From 40CM-2-70-7 sp035631315 (GTDB lineage Bacteria > Gemmatimonadota > Gemmatimonadetes > Gemmatimonadales > GWC2-71-9): DNA of 64,000 nucleotides. Location of the stretch: contig DASQIZ010000098.1 of the NCBI GenBank assembly GCA_035631315.1, positions 62,001 to 126,000 on the forward strand, in the 5' to 3' direction. A program made the translations under genes and the position numbers. Below the pieces are notes generated by a model, which saw only the letters and a program-made list of their open reading frames with translations, made no database searches and was not told the DNA's origin. Below, piece by piece: positions 9,098 to 17,086 of this stretch. The number at the start of each line of letters is the position of its first letter. Within the stretch, counting starts at the first letter, position 1.

Positions 9098-9541
9098 ATG
9101 TCCCGCGCTCTCCCCGACTGGGTCAAGTATGGCGCCCTGCCCCTCCTCGCCAGGTTCCTCATCATTTCGGAGTTCGTGGTCGCCGTCAACGGCAAGATCT
9201 CCGATTGGTCGGGGCAAGCGGCCTACATGGCCCACGCCGGGATGACGATGATCCCGCCTCTGCTGGGGGCGGCCCTCGCCATCGAGGCTGTCGGCTCGTT
9301 GCTGGTCGTCACCGGCTACAAGGCTCGCTACGCCGCCGCAGTGATGTTCGTGTATCTCGGCATCGTGAGCGTGCGGCTCCACGGGTTCTGGCACATGACC
9401 GGCATGGCGTCGTTCGCAAACCTCGGCGAGTTCTTCAAGAATATGGGGATGATGGGGTGCCTGCTGATGATCGCGGTGTACGGACCGGGGAATTGGGCGC
9501 TGGATGCGCTCGGAAAACGTCAGCCGGTCGCCACGCGGTAA
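9098..9541 (+). CDS. DoxX-like family membrane protein
   Basis: 147 residues with four transmembrane segments (YGALPLLARFLIISEFVVAV, MIPPLLGAALAIEAVGSLLVV, YAAAVMFVYLGIVSVRLHGF and MMGCLLMIAVYGPGNWALD). The first helix carrying R...F...G and the closing GPG-W-LD match DoxX/SURF4-type proteins, often tied to redox or thiosulfate-oxidising complexes; here the role is unknown. GGAG sits 7 nt before the ATG. The 277 bp upstream (8821-9097) holds no gene or obvious repeat. Confidence 0.8.
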   Translation: MSRALPDWVKYGALPLLARFLIISEFVVAVNGKISDWSGQAAYMAHAGMTMIPPLLGAALAIEAVGSLLVVTGYKARYAAAVMFVYLGIVSVRLHGFWHMTGMASFANLGEFFKNMGMMGCLLMIAVYGPGNWALDALGKRQPVATR

Positions 9542-9593
9542 CAGAGCTGCACGAATGGGCGATGACCCACGAGCCGTTTATCACCACGCGTCG

Positions 9594-9842
9594 CCGTGGT
9601 TGGCACTTACGAAAGCCGAGAAGGTCTCCGGTGTCGGGCACAAACCGCGCCGAGCGACGCACGGGCTCCGCCGCGGCGTCGCCGGGGACGTCCTCGCCCA
9701 AACGGGGGATCCGAAGCTCGCGTTGGATTTTATCGGAGACGACCTGCGGCAAGCGGAGCGTTACTTGAAGGTGCGGTTTGAGCGGCTTGATCGCGCAGCC
9801 GCGGCCATCGACGGACTGACGCATCAACCGTCACGTAACCGT
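9594..9842 (+). pseudogene. Tyrosine recombinase (integrase) C-terminal remnant beside tRNA-Trp
   Basis: An open stretch without its own start encodes the C-terminal catalytic part of a tyrosine recombinase: THGLRRGVAGDVLAQTGD, then PKLALDFIGDDLRQ, then AERYLKVRFERLDRAA. This keeps the H-x-L-R-R box and the AxRYLK tyrosine region but has Asp where the usual LGH histidine sits. The frame has no natural stop and runs on antisense through the tRNA gene. The N-terminal and core-binding domains are missing. It lies within about 65 bp of the 3' end of tRNA-Trp, the usual attachment site of such elements. It is best read as debris of an excised or decayed integrative element. Confidence 0.65.
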
Positions 9843-9905
9843 CATCCCAGCCTGCAGCCGAGCGGCGCCGATTTTGAACTCATTGCCGCTGGCTCGTTTG
9901 GCGAA

Positions 9906-9978
9906 CAGGCCCGGCAGGACTTGAACCTGCAACCCCCGGTTTTGGAGACCGGTGCTCTACCAATTGAGCTACGGACCT
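9906..9978 (-). tRNA. tRNA-Trp (CCA)
   Basis: The minus strand folds as a complete cloverleaf: acceptor AGGTCCG pairs with CGGGCCT (one U-G pair), the D-arm is GCTCAATTGGTAGAGC, the anticodon stem CCGGT/ACCGG has loop CTCCAAA with anticodon CCA, and the T-arm is CAGGTTCAAGTCCTG. The discriminator base is G and the 3' CCA is not encoded. Confidence 0.95.
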
Positions 9979-10140
9979 AAGAGCTAGACGCGCAGACGCA
10001 TAGGACAACCCGTAAGTCCTGCATCGCTTTCGTCCCGCGAATCCATCGACTGCCGGACTAGTCAGCAGGCACGAAGGTCGCCGTTCACGGTGCACCGTTC
10101 ACCATCTGTGCGTCCACGCGTCTGCTTACTAGCCTTACAG

Positions 10141-10215
10141 GGTGGCTGAGGGGACTTGAACCCCCAACCTCTGGAGCCACAGTCCAGCGCTCTAACCGAT
10201 TGAGCTACAGCCACC
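10141..10215 (-). tRNA. tRNA-His (GTG)
   Basis: A complete cloverleaf on the minus strand: the acceptor GTGGCTG pairs with CAGCCAC, preceded by the extra G(-1) opposite C73 that marks tRNA-His. The anticodon stem CTGGA/TCCAG has loop CTGTGGC with anticodon GTG, and the T-arm is GGGGGTTCAAGTCCCC. The 3' CCA is not encoded. It lies about 160 bp upstream of tRNA-Trp in the same direction, probably co-transcribed. Confidence 0.95.
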
Positions 10216-10269
10216 ACGAGCGAGCAACCAATCTATCGGGGTGCCCCGCGTGATGGTACCCGCCTTACC

Positions 10270-10295
10270 TAACCCCGGGCGTAAGCCCGGGGTTA
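10270..10295. repeat. REP-like perfect palindrome (TAACCCCGGGC type)
   Basis: TAACCCCGGGC/GCCCGGGGTTA forms an 11-bp perfect stem with a GTAA loop, between tRNA-His and the amidase 3' end. Closely similar palindromes occur at 31096-31160 and 49309-49335. There is no adjacent T-tract in either direction, so it reads as a dispersed palindromic repeat that may also act as an mRNA 3' end. Confidence 0.75.
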
Positions 10296-10337
10296 CCACA
10301 AAGGCCCCCGGTGGTGGTGATTTCTCGAAGCCCGCGT

Positions 10338-12185
10338 TCAAAGGGTGGGGTGCTTCCGGTGAAACCCCGTGGCCTCCTGATAAGCCCGGCCCAGCGCCAG
10401 CAGCGGAGCCTCCCCGTAGAGCTTGCCCAGGAACGTCAGACTCACGGGCGTCCCCGGACCGCCGTAGTTGCCCCCGAAATCCGTCGTATACGCCGGTGCG
10501 TCCGAGCCCCGGAAACCGTTCGGCACGATCAGCGCCGGATGCCCCGTCAGGTTCGTGATGGTGAGCTGCAGCCCGAAAGTCGGCGTGACCACGACATCGT
10601 ACGTATCGAAGATCGTCGCCATCGCCTGAATGCCAAGCATCCGCGCGCGGTTGGCCTGGATATACTCGACCGCCGGCATGAAGCGGGCGGCCCGGAAGAT
10701 GTTGGGCCAATCGTTGGGTGCCTGCCCCGTCAACAGCTTGTCCCTGCCCGACCGCGTCAAGTCATCGAATGCCGCGGCCGCCTCCGCGTTCAGGAGCGCG
10801 GACATCGCACTCCACGGCAGGTCGTATGGCAGCGCGACCTCCTCGAGCTTCACGCCCATCGCGCGGAGCTTCGCTACGCCAGCGTCATTGAATTGCCGGT
10901 CATACTGACTGGTCTGACGCTGTAGCTCCCGGAAGCGCCGGCTGTCTTCATGCTCCTTGAGCTCTTCGGGCGTGAGCAAGCTGTCGGGCTTCGGCGGCGT
11001 CGCGGGCGCGACGGGCGCCGGACGCGGCGGACCCCCTTCGAACTCCTGTTTGAGATACCCAACCTTGAGCTTCCGCCAGTCGAGCTCGGCATCCCAGTTG
11101 AACGACGCGGCTCGCACCATGCGGTCACCACCGTCGGGGCCCTGAATCGCGTCGAGCACGATGGCGCAATCCTCCACTGACCGGCAAATCGGCCCCAGCT
11201 TGTCCATCGTCCACGACAACGCCATCGCCCCCGTCCTCGGCACCCGGCCGAACGAAGGCCTGAGTCCCGTGACGCCGCATCTCGTAGAAGGAGAAGAGAT
11301 CGAGCCGAGGGTTTCGGAGCCGATCGAGAAGGCGACACACCCGGCGCTGGTTGCGGACGCCGGACCAGCCGAAGACCCGGATGACCCCTGCTGCAGATTC
11401 CACGGATTCCGCGTGATCCCACCGTACCAGTGATCTCCCTGCGCGAGGGCGCCGAGTGTGAGCTTGGCGATGAGCACCGCGCCCGCCTTGTCGAGCCGCT
11501 GCACCACCGTCGCGTCTTCGTCGATCATCTGATGCTCGAACCCGCCCGCGCCCCAGGTTGTGGGATAGCCCTTCACCGCCAGCAAGTCCTTGGCACCCCA
11601 GGGGAGCCCATGGAGCGGCCCGTGGTACTTCCCCGCCGCCAGGTCACGATCGGCCTGCTTCGCTTGCGCCAGCGCCCGGTCTTCGGTCACGGTGATGGTG
11701 CAAAGCAGCTGCGGGTCGAGCCGCTTCAGGCGGGCGATGTACATCTGGGTGAGGTCGAGCGACGAGACCTTCCTGGTCCGCACCAACGTCGCCAGTTCAC
11801 GAACCGTCGAGAAACAGAGATCCTCGAGATTCTTGGGGACCGCGCTCGTGTGAACCGCCGCCGCCGAGATTCGCATCGGCTTGCGGACCGTGTCGATGCG
11901 GATCCCCGACGGAACGGGATCGAAGTCGTACGCCGGCGCGACGCTGTTCGCCATGCCGAGCTTGTAGATCGCCTCGTAGCCGCCCCGGCGGCTGTTCAAG
12001 GTGTTGAGCATGGCGTCGACGTCTTCCGCCGGGATCGGGACGTCGGCGATCGCCGCGGCCTGGAGCACCATGTCCTTGGTGACGGCGGCCTGTCCTTGCG
12101 CCAGTGCGTAGAGGGCACCCGGAAAGAGCGTGGCGCCAAGTCCAAAACGAGAGGCGGTCGTGAGAAAGAGGCGGCGGTCAACCAT
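10338..12185 (-). CDS. Tat-exported amidase (amidase signature family)
   Basis: 615 residues. The N-terminus VDRRLFLTTASRFGLGATLF has a twin-arginine motif followed by a hydrophobic stretch, predicting folded export. The amidase-signature core has Ser-cisSer-Lys elements: Lys in LPWGAKDLLAV, GSSGSSAGPASATSAG, and the nucleophile region GSETLGSISSPSTRCGVTGLRPSFGRV. A long proline-rich insert (GGPPRPAPVAPATPPKP) sits near residue 390. Family members hydrolyse C-N bonds in amides; the substrate is unknown, and Asp-tRNA/Glu-tRNA amidotransferase A is unlikely because of the export signal and size. GAGGTAG lies 6 nt before the ATG. It is last in the minus-strand run after the multicopper oxidase, separated from it by 75 bp that contain a short repeat. 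Confidence 0.88.
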   Translation of the reverse strand: MVDRRLFLTTASRFGLGATLFPGALYALAQGQAAVTKDMVLQAAAIADVPIPAEDVDAMLNTLNSRRGGYEAIYKLGMANSVAPAYDFDPVPSGIRIDTVRKPMRISAAAVHTSAVPKNLEDLCFSTVRELATLVRTRKVSSLDLTQMYIARLKRLDPQLLCTITVTEDRALAQAKQADRDLAAGKYHGPLHGLPWGAKDLLAVKGYPTTWGAGGFEHQMIDEDATVVQRLDKAGAVLIAKLTLGALAQGDHWYGGITRNPWNLQQGSSGSSAGPASATSAGCVAFSIGSETLGSISSPSTRCGVTGLRPSFGRVPRTGAMALSWTMDKLGPICRSVEDCAIVLDAIQGPDGGDRMVRAASFNWDAELDWRKLKVGYLKQEFEGGPPRPAPVAPATPPKPDSLLTPEELKEHEDSRRFRELQRQTSQYDRQFNDAGVAKLRAMGVKLEEVALPYDLPWSAMSALLNAEAAAAFDDLTRSGRDKLLTGQAPNDWPNIFRAARFMPAVEYIQANRARMLGIQAMATIFDTYDVVVTPTFGLQLTITNLTGHPALIVPNGFRGSDAPAYTTDFGGNYGGPGTPVSLTFLGKLYGEAPLLALGRAYQEATGFHRKHPTL

Positions 12186-12226
12186 GATTTCTACCTCACA
12201 CTCGGGATGTCGATGATGCCGGCGGC

Positions 12227-12258
12227 TGATACCTGATGTCTGACCACTGATGTCTGAC
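12227..12258. repeat. Short tandem-like repeat (TGATGTCTGA units)
   Basis: The gap between the oxidase stop and the amidase start is filled by CTGATACCTGATGTC followed by TGACCACTGATGTCTGACG, that is, two TGATGTCTGA units and one diverged unit. Its style (TGA/GTC-rich short units) recalls the CCTGACCCC repeats inside pabB and glpK, but the sequences are not identical. Confidence 0.5.
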
Positions 12259-12260
12259 GT

Positions 12261-13931
12261 CTATTTGTTATCCACATGCATCACCGCCATCATCCCCGCC
12301 CCCAAGTGCTCGGCGATATGGCAGTGCATCATCCACGCCCCCGGATTCGACGCGTCGACGAGGAGATCCACCGTCGAGCCGACCGGGATCAGGATCGTGT
12401 CCTTCCAGACGAAATCCGTGGTCCTCACCCCATCCCGCGCCACGACCAGCATGCGCTGGCCATGCAGGTGGATCGGGTGCTGCATGGGATGAAACGACTT
12501 GTTGTCGTTGAAAATGCGAACTTTCACGAGAGACCCGACCGGCACATGCCAGTCGATGTCCATGTTCTTCTTGCCCGTCGCGTCGTCCCGGAGCTCCCAG
12601 CTCACCTGATCCGCCGTCGACAGCCAATTCATATCCGGCATCGCATCGCTCCACTCGACGGGAGCGAAATACGCCGTGTCGATCGACATGAACTGAACGG
12701 TAGGCAGCGCCAACCCGTGCGTGGCCATCGTCAGGGTCAGGCGTTTGTCCGGCTCCCGGCTCATCGCGGCGCGATAACGGTCGATCTCTTTGGAGACGTC
12801 AGCATTGGCACGAAGGGTAGTGAACGATGCAGACAAGTCCGGGGAAGCTTGGGCGCTGTCGGCCGTAACCACGCCCAGCGTATCAACCTCGGGCTGATAC
12901 TCGCCCACAAAATGATTGATGGTCTGGACTGCATTCAGCATCTGGTACGTCCCCGCCCGCGGAAACCGCACCTCCACCACATACCGCTCGGCAGGCCCAA
13001 TCAGGACGCTCTCGACCCATGCTTCCCGCTCAAAACGACTGACATCTCCGGCCACCACTTTGATCGGGGCCCCGCCGAACGAGAGGTTGTAGGTGCGTGA
13101 GGACGACGCATTAATAAGGAAGAAGCGCACCACGTCGCCCTGGTGCACGGACAGCCGGTAGTCGGGCACACCGTTCACCAGCAGAACGTTCCCCACCCGC
13201 CCCATCAGCGCGAAGTCGGGCGTCTCCTTCCCATACGGGATCAGCGTGTCGCCGTTGATCAGGAGGTCGCTCAAGACCAGGACCTGCTCCTGATTCACCG
13301 GCGCGTAGTACGCGGAGTCGCGCGACTCGACCAGAATCCCACCCGCGAGGCCGAGCGCCTGCTGGATGTCCTCACGCTCGTGAGGGTGGTACCAGAAGAT
13401 GCCGGCGTCCGGCGCATGCACGAGATACGTGAGCGTATCGCCGGGTGCGAGGGTCCGTTGAGTCAGTCCGGGGACACCATCGAAGCGATTGTCGAGCCTG
13501 ATACCATGCCAGTGAATGGAGCTGGGCAGGTCGATGTTGTTATGGAACCGGACCGCAATCGTCGCCCCCTGGGGGATGCGGAGAACCGGGCCCGGCACCT
13601 CACCGTTGAATCCGTACCCCACGAACGAATGCCCATGAATCGTTCGCCGGACCATCGTGGCCGTGAGATCGAGTGTGTCCCCTGCCTGGAGGCTCACCGG
13701 CGTCATCGGCTTTGCGGCCGGGAGGGATGAGAGGTCGTGCCCCGCGCCCGGCACAAAGCGGGTCACGGGCGGCGTGAGCCCGACGAGCCCCGGCATCATG
13801 ACCATCCCCCGAGGCATGGGGATCGGCATCGCAGGACCCATCCCCGGCATGTTCGCCATCGCCGTATCGGGCTGCTGCGCCGCCAGCGTGCCGGCCGCGA
13901 ACACCAGAACCGCCAGGATGCCCGTCTTCAC
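12261..13931 (-). CDS. Secreted multicopper oxidase (three-domain, CotA/CueO-like)
   Basis: About 556 residues from GTG 13931, which overlaps the preceding stop by 4 bp (GTGA). A signal peptide (VKTGILAVLVFAAGTLAAQ) is followed by a Met-rich stretch (MANMPGMGPAMPIPMPRGMVMMPG), as in copper-detoxifying oxidases. All four copper motifs are present: IHWHG, FWYHPHE, HPMQHPIHLHGQ and HCHIAEHLGAGM, giving the trinuclear centre and the type 1 Cys-His-Met site. It would oxidise phenols or metals (Cu(I), Mn(II)) in the periplasm using O2. Neighbours are an LVIVD-like secreted protein and a small secreted protein with overlapping starts, so the three form one unit. Confidence 0.92.
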   Translation of the reverse strand: MKTGILAVLVFAAGTLAAQQPDTAMANMPGMGPAMPIPMPRGMVMMPGLVGLTPPVTRFVPGAGHDLSSLPAAKPMTPVSLQAGDTLDLTATMVRRTIHGHSFVGYGFNGEVPGPVLRIPQGATIAVRFHNNIDLPSSIHWHGIRLDNRFDGVPGLTQRTLAPGDTLTYLVHAPDAGIFWYHPHEREDIQQALGLAGGILVESRDSAYYAPVNQEQVLVLSDLLINGDTLIPYGKETPDFALMGRVGNVLLVNGVPDYRLSVHQGDVVRFFLINASSSRTYNLSFGGAPIKVVAGDVSRFEREAWVESVLIGPAERYVVEVRFPRAGTYQMLNAVQTINHFVGEYQPEVDTLGVVTADSAQASPDLSASFTTLRANADVSKEIDRYRAAMSREPDKRLTLTMATHGLALPTVQFMSIDTAYFAPVEWSDAMPDMNWLSTADQVSWELRDDATGKKNMDIDWHVPVGSLVKVRIFNDNKSFHPMQHPIHLHGQRMLVVARDGVRTTDFVWKDTILIPVGSTVDLLVDASNPGAWMMHCHIAEHLGAGMMAVMHVDNK

Positions 13932-14398
13932 TTGCCGGGAGCGCCGCGGAAAAACGGGTGAGCAAGAAAGGTCTGCAACCATCCCGACGGTGAGGTCCCA
14001 TGGAGAACAGTTGGGCCGCCCCGCTCCGTCGGGTCAGCCGTCGCCTCCGCGGTCACCACGAGCAGAAACTTGTTGTACTGCGCGACCCCGACGTGGGAGT
14101 CGCCGTTGGAGACGACTCCCAGGCGCGTCCAGTCCTTCAAGTCTGGCGTGACCGCCCAAGCGACATAGGCGTGATACGCACCGAGCGTACTCGGTGCCGG
14201 GAGCCCAGTGATCCGGAGGACGATGTCGTAGCGAGCATGCCCGTCAGGAGAGACCGCGATCCCGAACGGTGACGGCGCGCTCACCAGCCGCGCGGTACCC
14301 TGCGCGGCCGGTGCCGAAGGGGTCGGAAGCAGCGTGATGTCGTACGGCCCGCCAGCCAGCGTCGCCGCCAGCAAGGCGGCGCTGAAACGCTTGATCAA
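13928..14398 (-). CDS. Secreted 156-aa protein of unknown function between LVIVD protein and multicopper oxidase
   Basis: A frame from TTG 14398 (overlapping the upstream stop as TTGA) to 13928, where its TGA overlaps the oxidase GTG. Residues 1-20 (IKRFSAALLAATLAGG) look like a weak signal peptide. The body has RLVSAPSPFGIAVSPDGHARYDIVLRITGLP, then YHAYVAWAVTPDLKDWTRLG and FLLVVTAEA, a beta-sandwich pattern with SPDGH-like beginnings. The TTG start is inferred only from the overlap, because no ATG or GTG gives a signal peptide. No family is recognised. Conservation of overlap on both sides argues it is real and linked to the oxidase. Confidence 0.65.
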   Translation of the reverse strand: MIKRFSAALLAATLAGGPYDITLLPTPSAPAAQGTARLVSAPSPFGIAVSPDGHARYDIVLRITGLPAPSTLGAYHAYVAWAVTPDLKDWTRLGVVSNGDSHVGVAQYNKFLLVVTAEATADPTERGGPTVLHGTSPSGWLQTFLAHPFFRGAPGK

Positions 14399-15780
14399 TG
14401 GCCGCCGGATCCGGTCGCCGTGGATGCGCCCTCCGGCCCGTGATCGTAGTCCTGCACGCTCGAGATGTTCGGCATGCCAAAGGTATGGCCGTTCCAGCCG
14501 TTGAAGCCGTCCATCTTGAACAGCCACAACCCGGTGCGCATGTCGGAGATGACGACCAACCCATCCCGGTTCCGGATGTCCACCCCGAACGCCCCCTGCT
14601 CCACACTGGGCGCATCGGTGGCCGTTTTCCATCCGTTGTCGGGATTGCCGCCGAACCCGTCCTCGTGCTTGCAGAGGCAGGTGAAGTAATGGCCGTCAGT
14701 CTTGGGATGCTTGGGGTCCTTGAGGTCGAACACTTGCAGCCCGTCTTCGTACGCCGAGACGAATACGAAGGGCCAGCGGACTTCGTGATTATGTGAAAGG
14801 TCATGCCAGTCCGCGGTCCACGCGCCCATGGCGAGATCGAGATTCGCCTTCTTCCCGCTCTGTCCATCCGTGAGATCCCAGATGCGGAGGGGCGTGTACT
14901 GGTATTCGGTCTCGGTCACGGCGTAATGCCCGTCGGGGGACGGCGTGAACGTGTGTGCGATGTCCATGCCGAAGCCGGTGATGGTGAACAACTGCTTCGG
15001 CGTCTCCGGATGGGTGACGTCGAACACGGAATACCCGCCCAGACCGGCGCCATAGAACTTGTCCTGATGGGTGCCGGGATCGTAGCCGACGTAGAAGTCG
15101 TGATACCCGCCGGCGCCAAGGGCTTTGAAGGGCGTGGGGTTCGGAACCTTGCCGATGAGCCAGGTGCTGGAATCGGCGCCACTCACCACCTTGGCGAGGT
15201 CATAAACCAGGGCGACGGGCTGGTTCACGGTCGCGAAGTACAGCACCCGGCCATCCGAATGCTTGTAGGCGAACGTGTTGTGGAAGCCCCCCGGCGTGCC
15301 GTAGTAGATGCGCGCCACCTCCTTGACCTTCGAGGCGTCGGGCAGCCCGGTGACGTCGAGAATGACGGCGCCCAGGTTGGCATCAGGGCTGCCTTGCATG
15401 AACTGGAGGGACTGCGCGTAGTAGTAGTGATCGCCGATCTTGAAGTACTTCCCGTCCATCGCCCCGATCCCCCGGTGCAGCTCCGGATTCTCGATGGTCC
15501 AGGTGTACACCAGCTTCGGGTGCGCCGGGTCACGCACGTCGTAGATCTTGGTGTCGAAATTGACGAACCCGCAGACGTAGACGTAGGGCCGGTTCGGGTC
15601 CTGCTCCATCTCGATGTCGGCCGCCTTCCACGCGCCGGAATGCACCTCCACGTGGCCGAGCATATGAATGTTGGGGGAGCCGCCCTGCTTCGCCGCGCTG
15701 GGGACGGACTTACCGGGATCCTGGGCCGCCGCCGTGTGGGCTAGCAATGTCAGGCTAATCAGAGCCAGCGTGTTGCGCAT
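14395..15780 (-). CDS. Secreted LVIVD-repeat-like beta-propeller protein
   Basis: 461 residues from ATG 15780 with GGAGG 6 nt upstream. A signal peptide (MRNTLALISLTLLAHTAAAQ) is followed by repeated beta units of the type KIYDVRDPAHPKLVYTW, VILDVTGLPDASKVKEV, YSVFDVTHPETPKQLFT, LRIWDLTDGQSGK and LQVFDLKDPKHPKTDG, the LVIVD propeller pattern. The C-terminus is His-rich and Gly-rich. Such proteins are usually periplasmic or cell-surface scaffolds; enzymatic activity is not evident. It is the first gene of the operon with the 156-aa protein and the multicopper oxidase. Confidence 0.8.
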   Translation of the reverse strand: MRNTLALISLTLLAHTAAAQDPGKSVPSAAKQGGSPNIHMLGHVEVHSGAWKAADIEMEQDPNRPYVYVCGFVNFDTKIYDVRDPAHPKLVYTWTIENPELHRGIGAMDGKYFKIGDHYYYAQSLQFMQGSPDANLGAVILDVTGLPDASKVKEVARIYYGTPGGFHNTFAYKHSDGRVLYFATVNQPVALVYDLAKVVSGADSSTWLIGKVPNPTPFKALGAGGYHDFYVGYDPGTHQDKFYGAGLGGYSVFDVTHPETPKQLFTITGFGMDIAHTFTPSPDGHYAVTETEYQYTPLRIWDLTDGQSGKKANLDLAMGAWTADWHDLSHNHEVRWPFVFVSAYEDGLQVFDLKDPKHPKTDGHYFTCLCKHEDGFGGNPDNGWKTATDAPSVEQGAFGVDIRNRDGLVVISDMRTGLWLFKMDGFNGWNGHTFGMPNISSVQDYDHGPEGASTATGSGGH

Positions 15781-15805
15781 CAGACCTCCGTGAGAGATTG
15801 CGGAA

Positions 15806-15881
15806 TTCGGAGTGCGGAGCGCGAGGTCAAGACATCGGAAAGGGTCCTTGAGAATCCGCATTCCGCGCTCTGCACTCCGAA
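15806..15881. repeat. Inverted repeat (TTCGGAGTGCGGAGCGCG arms)
   Basis: The arms at 15806-15823 and 15864-15881 match at 17 of 18 positions in inverted orientation, with about 40 bp between. The element lies in the 186-bp gap between the divergent LVIVD and collagen-like genes. It has no T-tract and is too long for a simple operator, so it looks like a small dispersed element. Confidence 0.6.
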
Positions 15882-15966
15882 CTTCTGGGTACGCCAGTAT
15901 GCGGCTCGGGACGGGGGCCAGCAAGTTGCCTATTGCACGAAGCCCGAGCGATTCAAAGATTGACGT

Positions 15967-17082
15967 ATGACCCAACGCCGCCTCCTCCCGTTTGCCGGGA
16001 TCGCCCTCGCCGCCCTCGCCGCCGTCGCCTCGGCCTGCTCCCACGGACCGCCGCCTGACTTCGCCCCCGACCCGGGACTGGTCGCGCGCATCAAGAAGAT
16101 CTCGATCCGGGCGCCCCAATACGCCTGCCCGGGGCAGAGCTTCGCGGTCTACTACGACGCCTATCTGGATGACGGCACGCGGGTGCAGTTCGCCACCGGC
16201 TACGACAAGGACCACCCACCCAAGCTGCACGTGTCCTTCCTGGACTACGACAGCTTCGAGGCCACCGCGCGGGGAGATGGCAGCTGGACCGTCAACTCTG
16301 ATCCCTTGCAGACCGTCAGGACCGGTTTCCGGCTGCGGGCCATCCTCAAGGCGAAACCGTCCCTCCGGGATTCGGTGATGCTGTCGCCAGATTACAGCTG
16401 CATGCCGCACGACTTTCATTTCGTCGGCGCATCGGGAGCCCGCGGAGCCGCCGGCGCGGATGGCCCGGCTATTTCGGTGCGCGTCGGCATCGTCCGCTCG
16501 CCATTCTATTCCAAGCTCCTCGTGTCGATGATCACCGTGCAGAACGACGCACCGGTGTTCCTCTTCGCCGACGCGAGCACCATTCCGCCCGCCAATTGGC
16601 TCACGCTCGATTCGAAAGGCGGACCCGGCAGTCCGGGCCGTCCGGGTGATGCCGGCTCAACGGGCGTCGCGGGCCAGGACGCCTGCCCCGGTGGCGCCGG
16701 AGGGAATGGCGGTAACGGGGGCGCCGGTGGCGGTGGCGCGCCTGGTGGCCGCGGCGGACAGATCACGGTGATGGCACCGTCCGAAAATCCGTACCTCGCC
16801 GGGATCGTCGCGGCGCGAGCGCCAGGTGGCCAGGGAGGTCCCGGCGGCAAGGGTGGCGTCGGCGGAAAAGGTGGCGCCGGCGGCAAAGGCCAGACGGACG
16901 CTCGTGGGAACAAGTGCACCGATGGTCCGAACGGGAACGCCGGCGTCGATGGCCAACCGGGTCGTGACGGGCAAGATGGCGGCTGGGGCCCACAGCCTCA
17001 GATCATCACGGTGCCCCTGAAGGATCTCTTCGGTCCGGGCGCTCCGCCCGAGCTGATCGCGCTGATGTCGACCCGGCGCTGA
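15967..17082 (+). CDS. Lipoprotein with collagen-like Gly-X-Y and Gly-rich repeats
   Basis: 371 residues. MTQRRLLPFAGIALAALAAVASAC is a lipoprotein signal with lipidated Cys about residue 24. Residues 30-155 form a globular beta-rich domain with conserved-looking Cys (YACPGQ, SCMPHD). A first collagen-like block (GASGARGAAGADGPA) precedes a second beta segment. The last third alternates Gly-X-Y and GG-X runs (GGPGSPGRPGDAGSTGVAGQ, GGNGGNGGAGGGGAPGG, GGKGGVGGKGGAGGKGQ, GNAGVDGQPGRDGQDGG). The layout suggests a surface-exposed stalk. It stands alone, is divergent from the oxidase operon and convergent with pabC, stopping 4 bp from it. Function unknown. Confidence 0.85.
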   Translation: MTQRRLLPFAGIALAALAAVASACSHGPPPDFAPDPGLVARIKKISIRAPQYACPGQSFAVYYDAYLDDGTRVQFATGYDKDHPPKLHVSFLDYDSFEATARGDGSWTVNSDPLQTVRTGFRLRAILKAKPSLRDSVMLSPDYSCMPHDFHFVGASGARGAAGADGPAISVRVGIVRSPFYSKLLVSMITVQNDAPVFLFADASTIPPANWLTLDSKGGPGSPGRPGDAGSTGVAGQDACPGGAGGNGGNGGAGGGGAPGGRGGQITVMAPSENPYLAGIVAARAPGGQGGPGGKGGVGGKGGAGGKGQTDARGNKCTDGPNGNAGVDGQPGRDGQDGGWGPQPQIITVPLKDLFGPGAPPELIALMSTRR

Positions 17083-17086
17083 CGGC

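Noticed and set aside
9880..10095. Minus-strand 71-codon ORF covering tRNA-Trp
   Set aside because: It reads through a tRNA gene; the repeated tRNA-derived peptide is a familiar artefact.
10141..10215. CRISPR-like repeats or attachment site duplication near the tRNAs
   Set aside because: I saw no regularly spaced repeats and found no second copy of the tRNA-Trp 3' end by eye in the window; a real search is needed.
14803..15744. 313-codon plus-strand ORF within the LVIVD gene
   Set aside because: It mirrors the LVIVD protein frame; no homology-like motif, and the minus-strand gene has a signal peptide and ribosome site.
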